Notes under the pieces: generated by a model
Told to the model about the DNA's origin: nothing
The model's database searches: none
Seen by the model: the letters and a program-made list of their open reading frames with translations, nothing else
Assembly (NCBI GenBank): GCA_964539805.1
Contig: CAZIKN010000007.1
Span: 34,053-98,052 of the forward strand
Origin: M3007 sp964539805
Lineage (GTDB): Bacteria; Bacteroidota; Bacteroidia; Chitinophagales; Saprospiraceae
Reading direction: 5' to 3'
Length of the DNA stretch: 64,000 bases
In this document: positions 46,101 through 52,380 of the stretch, piece by piece
Layout: each line of letters starts with the position of its first letter
Position numbering within the stretch: the first letter of the stretch is position 1
Translations under genes and position numbers: made by a program

Positions 46101-46342
46101 AATTGTACCCCAATCCGGCAAAGGACAAGGCAACAATGGCTTTGGCTCTTACCGAGACATCCACGGCGTACTTGCGCCTTTCGGATGCCTTGGGCCGTAC
46201 GATACAAACGTGGACCTTGCCCGATGCCAACGAGCAGAATCTTCGTTTTTCGGTTGCTCATCTGCCTGCGGGAACCTATCAGCTCCACCTGCTTTGCGCC
46301 AATGGCAAAAATACAGTGAAGCCGCTTGTGGTGGTCAAATAA
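43103..46342 (+). CDS. T9SS type A cargo protein with repeated ectodomain modules and SprB-like repeats
   Basis: A 1079-residue protein with signal peptide (MRYVLFSFLFMAAFAAQA). Two related modules (residues ~20-190 and ~195-370) share FNDCKMPDGW/FDQCKLPNGWE, AYVWDL or SPWFDGS, and GFGWWAGIDNVV/GAWGWWAGVDNVKI, resembling MAM/choice-of-anchor J-type ligand-binding domains. Three pre-peptidase-like modules follow (~375-480, 495-630, 630-750) with CAATALNV-type starts and DVWYKFVAPP/DVWFKFTAPA. After residue ~765 come SprB-like repeats (LTYKWSNGGTTQSINGIGSGIYTVTITDADDC). The final ~80 residues are a type A sorting domain (LYPNPAKDKATMALAL...). Likely a surface adhesin or binding protein. It is convergent with, and 1 bp from, a type B cargo gene. 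Confidence 0.82.
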   Translation: MRYVLFSFLFMAAFAAQAQQVLLSENFNDCKMPDGWSVNIKGNPDAVWRVGYAINNDAKDKSIDGTCFVLIDDDSTGENTPAYVWDLISKPFDASKFSTIRLSADIHFRDWKDANESFQVLVRDDSGEKLLSTFGPGLTNGELFADHFDYVYDLSLVTKSDQVRIVFRYDDGNGFGWWAGIDNVVVTGSGGGTNILTETFDQCKLPNGWETKIIQGSEDWKFGELDTLSEAYVTGNSMNGSCFAFFDDDLAGEKAAPSTIRLFSPWFDGSAFSNYFLTLDVILRFEKEKLALIVQKSDGSEYLAGASDGDLGGPGFPKFLTPTLDLSPFRDKQMRIILEYNDGGAWGWWAGVDNVKITAIGESIDLCNKAQNLSSGAPCLANNNLNAIFDGPAASCAERNVGSLWYKWKADFTGVARFSSGAKFNDLVNVYTGTCPSLSALQCNDRDEHGFVGEYTWFQAQAGTEYLIRVSGKEGNFGVSRGDVCAKIEASSLPVFPQNEDCATAVTLNVDAACTSGGNRNATTSNVLPSLNKLARADVWYKFVAPPMAANEKLLIESGASFSDVITAYKGSCGALEEIAGNHKGSTLELNGLSAGQTYWIQIAGNFATIEGRLCVRITKKSKNIPTNNNCAAALNVPLGAQCTATNSLDASFSGKIPSCVAACDRDVWFKFTAPASGAIKLNTGADFEHIMAIWQGDCSDLQPFYCSKNPLRCQGFLHIGGLEAGKIYYVQIATWSQGNNPGAGDVCLKITDGNTMADFEPLVLQVNEKCTGKNSAEIKIKATGGLAPLTVQGTQSGDVVSSGSPYLVVVTDAKGCQQSHLAIAKPCEANECTLAGVALAVDPLCKDQKNGMLTANPSGGKQPLTYKWSNGGTTQSINGIGSGIYTVTITDADDCEHVVTDTLLNPTALVATPLEIKQPWIGQNNGKIDLELNGGKAPYTSNWFRNGQLFAQNTEDLANAPAGEYRLDLTDANGCTASFTFKLTETVSTHTPDSGIYLELYPNPAKDKATMALALTETSTAYLRLSDALGRTIQTWTLPDANEQNLRFSVAHLPAGTYQLHLLCANGKNTVKPLVVVK

Positions 46343-46343
46343 A

Positions 46344-48896
46344 CTATCGCAACAACATCACCGTACCCGTCACCATACGCTCCTCACCATCAGCATAAAT
46401 CACTTGGATTACATAAGTGTACACATCTGGCGGTGAGGGGCTTCCATTCGTTTGACCATCCCAGCGTTTTTCGCCCGGAAGTCCAAAGAAGGCCAATTGG
46501 CCCCAGCGATCATACACCTTAAAGAGCTCAACTTCAAAATCGCCACCAAAATCTACTAAGCCAAAGCTATCGTTCACCCCATCACCATTGGGCGTAAAAG
46601 CATTGGGCAGGATAAAACAGCGTTTGACTAAATAAGAAATGGAATCAGGATTGATAGCGCAGCCAAAATTGTTGGTGGCCTTTACAGAATAGTGGAGCAA
46701 TACGCTGTCGCCTGTCGCTTTAAGTTTCAGGGAATCAAGGTTTTGCCCGGCAATCTGTATGCCATTGAGGTACCAGTTCAGGGGAGCGCCGGGTGGGTTG
46801 GTTTTGGTGCTGAGAAGTATGGACATCCCCTCACAAAGTTCCGAGCCATCAGCAGGGCTTGCTTTGATGGGCTCTACCAGCACCGTGGGGTTTACCGTAA
46901 CCCGAACAGAATCACTTACTTCGCAATTGTCAAAGGACAAACTGGCTTCGTAAGTGGTACTCACAGCAGGCATGGCCACTGGCATATTGGTGTTGGTATT
47001 GCTCAAGCCGTTGGTGGGCGACCATAGCACCGGCCAATTGGAGGGCGAGTACTCAAGTTTTAACTGGGCTGATTCACCAAGGCAAATTTTATCCTTGCCT
47101 ACAATGGTTAGTGAAATATCAGGCTTGTGGACGGTAACATATATAGAATCAATAGCCGTACAGCCATCCGTTGTTCCGACCACTTTGAGCCAGCCCGTTT
47201 GTTGTGCTTTCAGGATAGGACTGGCAATGTTCGGGTTGTTAAGCCCATTTGCAGGAGACCAGCTGTAGCTGTCCGCGCCTATGGCCTTTAATTGATAATC
47301 AATGTCTTGGCATACATTTATGCTATCTTTCCCTTCAATGTCAACCACCACTAAGTCCCGGAGCTCGATAACTAAGGAATCAAGAATTACGGTGCCGCAT
47401 CCAAAATTGTTGGACAAATAAACCACAATGGTTTCCGTGTTTTCTTTTATGTTGTCAATAAGTTGGCTAAAGGTATAGGTTTTGGTGGTTTCTCCGGGGG
47501 CAAAAACGATGCTATCGGGTAGGGTTGTGGTGTAATCACTGTTTCTGGTTGCCGTGCCTGCTGTTTTGACGTAAAATTTTGTTTCTTTGGTCAGGGCATC
47601 CGGTTGGGTAAAAACGATTTTTTGCTCGGCAGCGGAACAGCCTTCACGGAGAAAGTTGATACCACCCGTAAAATCCGTGTTGATTACCGGTGTGCCGCCG
47701 TTGATGTCTGCAATAAAAACAGCGGAATCGTATTTGCCATCCGTACGATCGGCTATGGCTAATTTAAGGCGATAGGTATTGCAGGGAATAACCTTTGCAC
47801 GGGCCGTGAGTGTTTTCTTTTTCCCCAAAGAATCACTGCTAAGTCCATCGTATTCAAACAGTTGTGAGCCAACCGGGTTGGGTCGGTAATAAGGCCAGTT
47901 TGTGTTTGGGCTAACGCTGTTGACCTGAATGATCTGGCTTGTATTGGGTAATGTGGCTATGTTTAAAGCCCCGCCAAGCATGGGGTCGCCAACAATACCC
48001 GGCCCACTGATAAGGAAGGCGAAAATATCATTGTAAGAGGTATTTACCCATTCGGGATATTCTTCTGAGGCAAAAATATACTCAAAACGCAGTTCCTCTG
48101 AGGTGGCAAACACATCAAATTCCACTATGCAGGCATCTTTGGAGGCTTGATTGAGGCCCTGTTTTATCGAAATCTGATCCAGGTCAGCATCACCCGGCCC
48201 GACCATATCTGTCCCGGTATCTTCTTTTTTGTTAGGGCCAATTGCACTGCTGGCCAAGCCTGTGCTCAGGATAAGGCCTTTTCCCAAACCAAGTTCAGGG
48301 TTGGCAGCGGCCAAACGGAAGCTTCCTACGCCGCCTTGAGGACAGCTGATGTTGGCTATTTTAACTTGCGTAAACGGGGTTTGTACCGCAGCCAATAGCG
48401 TATCCAATGGCGGATTGGAATTGATTTTCAGGGATTTGGGGGGATCACAGGGCTGGGCGGTACATTGCCACTTGGCCTTAAAGCCATCCTTTTGATCCGT
48501 TGCATTGCTCTGAAACAACACCGTAAGGCAACCGCTTTTGGCCTGTACGCGGTAACAAACGCCGCCGCCGCCATATCGCGAGCCGCCCAAAGATGGCCCA
48601 ATCTTGGGACTAAACACAGTTGGACCATCATAAAAGGACAAAAAATCACCAGAAAATGCCGAACTACCATCCTCAATGTGATAATATTCAAGAGAAAATT
48701 CAATGCATGCCGCAGGCGTTTTAGGGCAAATGACAAAGGTAAAATCTTCGTTTGCGTTATATTGACCATTAGGGCCACCGGAATCATATAAAATGCCTTC
48801 GCAAAGGTCGGCACTGCCCTGGGGCATGGTGAATTCGGTTTGTGCCATACACAACCTTGAAAACCAAACAAATAGAACAAACCAAAGTAATCGCAT
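46344..48896 (-). CDS. T9SS type B cargo protein: CUB-like, choice-of-anchor L and gliding-associated C-terminal domain
   Basis: An 850-residue secreted protein with a signal peptide (MRLLWFVLFVWFSRLCMAQ). Residues ~28-145 resemble a CUB domain (YDSGGPNGQYNANEDFTF, FYDGP, four Cys). Residues ~165-400 form a choice-of-anchor L domain (GLGKGLILSTGLASSAIGPN, then FDVFATSEELRFEYIFASEEYPEW). A Calx-beta-like stretch follows (TATRNSDYTTTLPDSIVFAPGETTK) and then two PKD/Ig-like repeats (YSWSPANGLNNPNIASP, VLWSPTNGLSNTNT). The last ~85 residues (FILPNAFTPNGDGVNDSFG ... VYDRWGQLAFFG ... GVNDVYTYVI-type) are the type B sorting domain associated with gliding motility genes. The best promoter in the window lies 52 bases upstream. 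Confidence 0.88.
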   Translation of the reverse strand: MRLLWFVLFVWFSRLCMAQTEFTMPQGSADLCEGILYDSGGPNGQYNANEDFTFVICPKTPAACIEFSLEYYHIEDGSSAFSGDFLSFYDGPTVFSPKIGPSLGGSRYGGGGVCYRVQAKSGCLTVLFQSNATDQKDGFKAKWQCTAQPCDPPKSLKINSNPPLDTLLAAVQTPFTQVKIANISCPQGGVGSFRLAAANPELGLGKGLILSTGLASSAIGPNKKEDTGTDMVGPGDADLDQISIKQGLNQASKDACIVEFDVFATSEELRFEYIFASEEYPEWVNTSYNDIFAFLISGPGIVGDPMLGGALNIATLPNTSQIIQVNSVSPNTNWPYYRPNPVGSQLFEYDGLSSDSLGKKKTLTARAKVIPCNTYRLKLAIADRTDGKYDSAVFIADINGGTPVINTDFTGGINFLREGCSAAEQKIVFTQPDALTKETKFYVKTAGTATRNSDYTTTLPDSIVFAPGETTKTYTFSQLIDNIKENTETIVVYLSNNFGCGTVILDSLVIELRDLVVVDIEGKDSINVCQDIDYQLKAIGADSYSWSPANGLNNPNIASPILKAQQTGWLKVVGTTDGCTAIDSIYVTVHKPDISLTIVGKDKICLGESAQLKLEYSPSNWPVLWSPTNGLSNTNTNMPVAMPAVSTTYEASLSFDNCEVSDSVRVTVNPTVLVEPIKASPADGSELCEGMSILLSTKTNPPGAPLNWYLNGIQIAGQNLDSLKLKATGDSVLLHYSVKATNNFGCAINPDSISYLVKRCFILPNAFTPNGDGVNDSFGLVDFGGDFEVELFKVYDRWGQLAFFGLPGEKRWDGQTNGSPSPPDVYTYVIQVIYADGEERMVTGTVMLLR

Positions 48897-48948
48897 AAAA
48901 TAAATGGGATGTTAAGAGCACTTAGTAATGATAAAATAAAACTTGATG

Positions 48949-48976
48949 CAAAGCTAACCTTTTTCCATCATAACAA
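48949..48976 (-). promoter_or_regulatory. Promoter of type B cargo gene (TTG-N17-TAGCTTTG)
   Basis: On the minus strand, TTG (48974-48976), 17 bases, TAGCTTTG (48949-48956), 52 bases before the ATG at 48896. This is the strongest fit in the window to the Bacteroidota -33/-7 model. Confidence 0.55.
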
Positions 48977-48986
48977 CACCAACTCG

Positions 48987-48994
48987 TACATTTG
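48987..48994 (+). promoter_or_regulatory. Putative -7 element (TACATTTG) of GMC oxidoreductase gene
   Basis: Exact TAnnTTTG on the plus strand, 41 bases before the ATG at 49036 and back to back with the minus-strand promoter. The -33 TTG is not clear. Confidence 0.45.
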
Positions 48995-49002
48995 CCCAAC
49001 TC

Positions 49003-49033
49003 ATCCCTTATCATTCATCATTCATCATTCAAA
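49003..49033 (+). repeat. TCATTCATCA-type leader repeat before the GMC gene
   Basis: A run of short units (TCATTCATCATTCATCATTC) fills the 30 bases just before the start codon at 49036. The same type of run, with TCATCACTCATCACTC, precedes the second MbnP-like gene at 3936-3963. These are the only two such leaders seen here. Confidence 0.45.
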
Positions 49034-49035
49034 CA

Positions 49036-51009
49036 ATGTCTGATCCGAAGTTGGCCGCTTTGCAGGCTATATGCAACAGTTTTATCGCGGCATTCAATAC
49101 CCATGATGACCCTTATGGGTATTGGGCGCGCTCAGCCCAGGACATGAAGGTGGCTGAACGCATCATGAGCCTCATCCAGCAGGCCAAAACAGAAGATAAG
49201 GAACAGTTTAAACAATTGCTTCAGCTTATCTCAAGCCCTATGTTGGGCGTGAGCTGGCTGGGCCCGCTCAAACCCGCACACAAGCTCAGCCCGGCACAAC
49301 GCGATAAGTTGCTGCACAGATGGGCAAACAGTCCTATCAGTGAAATCCGCAATGGGTTCAATGTACTGCGCAAGCTGTGTGCCCTTTTGTACTATGGCGA
49401 TATTCCAGAAGGAGAAATGGATAATCCTTCATGGAATGCTCTTGGTTATCAGCCTATTAGACAATTTGTTAAAACAGACCAATCACCGCTGCCGCTGCAT
49501 AAATTAGATGCCTCAAAAACACTGCAATGTGATGTTTTAGTCATTGGCAGTGGTTGTGGAGGCAGCATTGTAGCCGCACAAATGGCTGCCGCTGGTCAGG
49601 AGGTCATCGTGGTGGAAAAAGGCAGCTATGCCCTTTCACACGAATTTACGCAACAAGAAGCCCCCATGTTGAACAAACACTTTGAAGCGGGCGGTTTGCT
49701 TGCCTCGCAGGATGGTTCTATTACGGTATTAGCAGGCAGCACGTTGGGTGGAGGTGGCACCATAAATTGGGCAGGCAGCCTGCGCACCCCGGATTATGTT
49801 TTGGAGGAATGGGCTGCGCATGGAAACCCCCATTTTCTGGAACAAGAATTTTTGGAAGGATTCGGGCACGTGGAAAAGCGCAACGCTGTACATACTGATA
49901 TAAAGCACAATCCTCAAAATCAAGCACTTATACGTGGGGCGCAGGCCTTGGGCTATTACACGGAAACAATCCCCATCAACATGAAAATGCCCACTGATAT
50001 GCCAGCGGATGAAGCTTGGAAAGCCGCCGGCTTTTCTTGTTATGGTGATGCCTACAACATTAAACAAGGACCCGTTCAAACCTTTCTGCGCGATGCAGCC
50101 TATCATTGGGCCAAAATATTGCCCAATGCACGTGCTGAAAAGATTCACATACAAAATGGCCGTGCAGGCGGTGCCGATATTACGATAACGGATCCTCAAA
50201 CCCGTGAGCGCCAAACCATCTCCATTAAGGCAAAAAAAGTAGTAGTTAGCGCAGGTGCCCTGCATACGCCCGTCTTGCTGCTCAAAAGTGGCTTGACTCA
50301 TCCTCAAATCGGGCAAAACCTTTTCCTGCACCCCGTAGCGACCGTGGCGGGATATTATGCGGAGGACATTAAGCCCTGGTATGGGCCTATGATGACCGTG
50401 GTAGTGCAGGAATTGGCCCGTTTGGATGGCAATTGGGGCACGCGTCTTGAATGTCCACCAGTGCACCCCGGTTTGGCCGCCTTTGCACTGGGCTGGGAGG
50501 ATGCCCACCAATTCAAGCAAGATTTATTGGATATCCGAAAGTTGGCGGTATTTTTCAGCCTTACCCGTGATCGTTATCCCGGGAAAGTAAGTGTCGGGAA
50601 AAAATCAGGTGAACCGATGGTGCATTACCAGCTCCATCCTTATGATAAGGCTCACCTTTTGCGTGGCCTGCAAGCCTGTGTTAAACTTCAGCATGCGGCT
50701 GGTGCGGAACGCATTCTGGTGCCGCACAATAAGTCGCTCCGCTACCAAAAAGAACAATCTTTGGAAGATTTTTTGCAAAAAGTAGGCAAGCAAAATTGGG
50801 GCGCCAATCATTTTAGCCTGTTTTCTGCTCACCAAATGGGCACCTGCAGAATGGGCGGCAACAAAGATTATCCGGTGAAACCCAACGGTGAAACGCGCGA
50901 GGTGAAAAACCTCTTTGTGGCCGATGCCAGCCTTTTTCCCTCCGCCAGCGGAACCAACCCAATGCTATCGGTACAAGCCCTGGCTGTGCATGTGGCCAAG
51001 CATTTATAG
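49036..51009 (+). CDS. GMC-family FAD oxidoreductase, long-chain-alcohol-oxidase type
   Basis: A 657-residue flavoprotein. A helical N-terminal segment of about 160 residues is followed by the dinucleotide-binding motif VLVIGSGCGGSIVAAQMAAAGQEVIVVEKG (from about residue 170) and the GMC signature TLGGGGTINWAGSLRTPDYV. A second GMC signature lies near residue 400 (VVSAGALHTPVLLLKSG). The C-terminus has HQMGTCRMGGNKDYPVKPNGETREVKNLFVADASLFPSASGTNPMLSVQALA, where the catalytic His/Asn pair of the family is expected. The N-terminal helical extension is typical of the fatty-alcohol-oxidase-like subgroup. No signal peptide is evident. Substrate is inferred by family only: a long-chain alcohol or sterol-like compound is possible. 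Confidence 0.87.
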   Translation: MSDPKLAALQAICNSFIAAFNTHDDPYGYWARSAQDMKVAERIMSLIQQAKTEDKEQFKQLLQLISSPMLGVSWLGPLKPAHKLSPAQRDKLLHRWANSPISEIRNGFNVLRKLCALLYYGDIPEGEMDNPSWNALGYQPIRQFVKTDQSPLPLHKLDASKTLQCDVLVIGSGCGGSIVAAQMAAAGQEVIVVEKGSYALSHEFTQQEAPMLNKHFEAGGLLASQDGSITVLAGSTLGGGGTINWAGSLRTPDYVLEEWAAHGNPHFLEQEFLEGFGHVEKRNAVHTDIKHNPQNQALIRGAQALGYYTETIPINMKMPTDMPADEAWKAAGFSCYGDAYNIKQGPVQTFLRDAAYHWAKILPNARAEKIHIQNGRAGGADITITDPQTRERQTISIKAKKVVVSAGALHTPVLLLKSGLTHPQIGQNLFLHPVATVAGYYAEDIKPWYGPMMTVVVQELARLDGNWGTRLECPPVHPGLAAFALGWEDAHQFKQDLLDIRKLAVFFSLTRDRYPGKVSVGKKSGEPMVHYQLHPYDKAHLLRGLQACVKLQHAAGAERILVPHNKSLRYQKEQSLEDFLQKVGKQNWGANHFSLFSAHQMGTCRMGGNKDYPVKPNGETREVKNLFVADASLFPSASGTNPMLSVQALAVHVAKHL

Positions 51010-51045
51010 TTGTAAAAATGTTAAAGAAATTCCAATAGTAGTGTA

Positions 51046-51071
51046 TTGTTTACACTTAGCCCTTACGTTTG
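51046..51071 (+). promoter_or_regulatory. Putative promoter of the inorganic-carbon cluster (TTG-N15-TACGTTTG)
   Basis: TTG at 51046-51048, 15 bases, exact -7 element at 51064-51071, 16 bases before the ATG at 51088. It would drive the small acidic protein gene and possibly the whole cluster to 58587. Confidence 0.5.
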
Positions 51072-51087
51072 CATCCAATTCTGAGCA

Positions 51088-51489
51088 ATGGTCGGGAAAA
51101 ACTTTCGTCAATACGGTTATTTAATTGCGCTGCTGATGTTTCTCTTCAGCGGCCTATCTGCTGCCGTACTTGATAAAAGTAACAATTTTGACCATCATTC
51201 CTTTGAAAAAAGCCTGATTTATACCCAAACTCATGCTTCGTCATTTTTGGACTTTTTCTTTGAGATTGTTGAAATCAATCTCTCGGATGATGTCCCCAGT
51301 GATGATGACGATAACCATGAGGATGATCTTCGCGAATACGAAATTCACGATTGTAGCCATCTTGCCAGCAGGCATTTGAATTCAAGCCATACTTTAGCCA
51401 AATACAATCTTTCCCTTCGGTATGCCTTAGCCTTAACCGCAACCCCCAAGTACACCCTTTATTGTTGCTGGAAAAACGATCTGGTTTAG
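51088..51489 (+). CDS. Small acidic Asp/His-rich exported protein, unknown
   Basis: A 133-residue protein with an N-terminal hydrophobic stretch (GYLIALLMFLFSGLSAAV, residues 9-26) that looks like a signal or membrane anchor. The mature part has a cluster of acidic residues (NLSDDVPSDDDDNHEDDLREYE, about residues 65-85), followed by several His and two C-terminal Cys. This suggests divalent metal binding, for example calcium or zinc, but no known family is recognised. It precedes the DUF2490 gene by 108 bp and the DabA/DabB pair by about 0.9 kb on the same strand. Without homologues it could be a chance frame, but the signal-like start and the promoter 16 bases upstream argue for a real gene. 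Confidence 0.5.
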   Translation: MVGKNFRQYGYLIALLMFLFSGLSAAVLDKSNNFDHHSFEKSLIYTQTHASSFLDFFFEIVEINLSDDVPSDDDDNHEDDLREYEIHDCSHLASRHLNSSHTLAKYNLSLRYALALTATPKYTLYCCWKNDLV

Positions 51490-51597
51490 CAACTACACAG
51501 CCCATTGCCTCTGATTGACAGGCCATTGGCAAAATGGGTTCTTCTGGACGACTCCGTCCTTTCTCCTCTTTTCCTTTTACCATAAAAATATTTGAGC

Positions 51598-52341
51598 GTG
51601 AAAAAAATATTTTTTGCGCTAATGCTCACATTATGTGGGAGTTACGCATCGTTTGCACAACACCAGCACACAACCAACCACAATGCTTGGTTTATGTACT
51701 TTGGTGACCATAAATTTTCAAAAAAATGGGGGCTACACTTGGAAGCCCAGCTTCGCCGCAGTGACGGTATTTCCAAAGGGCAACAATTGTTGCTTCGACC
51801 GGGGATCAATTATCACTTTGCCCCTGCTGCTTTTGCCTCCTTAGGTTATGGTTTTGTTGAGACTTATCCCTATGGAGAGTTTGCCTCAAAAAGCAGTTTC
51901 CCCGAACATAGGCTTTGGGAACAAATGCAATTCAAACAGATGACCAACCGCTTAGAGTGGGTCAACCGCTTGCGCTTGGAGCAACGCTGGGTGCAATCGC
52001 CCATGCTTCAAGGTGACGACTACAAACCCGGCCCATCTGTGTACACCAACCGAATGCGATTGCTCAATCGCCTTTCTGTACCATTGAACCATAAAACGAT
52101 AGCAGAGCATACGGTATATGTCAGTGCATACGATGAATTGTTCGTCAATTTTGGGAAAAAAGTGGCAGCCAATGTGTTTGATCAAAACAGGGCTTACCTG
52201 GCTTTGGGCTACCGCTTCCCAAGGATAGGCCGTTTGGAGGCAGGCTATATGTTCCAAAAGATATTCAAGCCCGATGGCATCAAAGTGGAAGACAACCACA
52301 CTTTGATGCTTAGCCTCATTTCTAATTTTGACCTAAAATAG
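51598..52341 (+). CDS. DUF2490 outer-membrane barrel protein
   Basis: A 247-residue protein with signal peptide (VKKIFFALMLTLCGSYASFAQ) whose best start is GTG 51598; a TTG is 6 bases before it and no ATG fits, so a rare start codon is used. The mature sequence alternates aromatic and charged residues in strands, with FGDHKFSKKWGLHLEAQLRR, RPGINYHFAPAAFASLGYGF and EWVNRLRLEQRW, matching DUF2490. Such proteins are predicted outer-membrane barrels of unknown function. Its place 39 bp before dabA suggests a porin or outer-membrane partner in inorganic-carbon uptake, but this is inference from position. Confidence 0.75.
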   Translation: MKKIFFALMLTLCGSYASFAQHQHTTNHNAWFMYFGDHKFSKKWGLHLEAQLRRSDGISKGQQLLLRPGINYHFAPAAFASLGYGFVETYPYGEFASKSSFPEHRLWEQMQFKQMTNRLEWVNRLRLEQRWVQSPMLQGDDYKPGPSVYTNRMRLLNRLSVPLNHKTIAEHTVYVSAYDELFVNFGKKVAANVFDQNRAYLALGYRFPRIGRLEAGYMFQKIFKPDGIKVEDNHTLMLSLISNFDLK

Positions 52342-52380
52342 TAGCACTCCAAGGTGCTTCACTTTGACTATAACAACAAT

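Noticed and set aside
45566..46288. Antisense frame of 240 codons over the end of the 43103-46342 cargo gene
   Set aside because: Covers the SprB-like repeats and the T9SS sorting domain, which are clearly coding on the plus strand.
49729..50520. Antisense frame of 263 codons inside the GMC oxidoreductase gene
   Set aside because: The sense protein has the FAD and GMC signatures on both sides and over this part; no start context or domain for the antisense frame.
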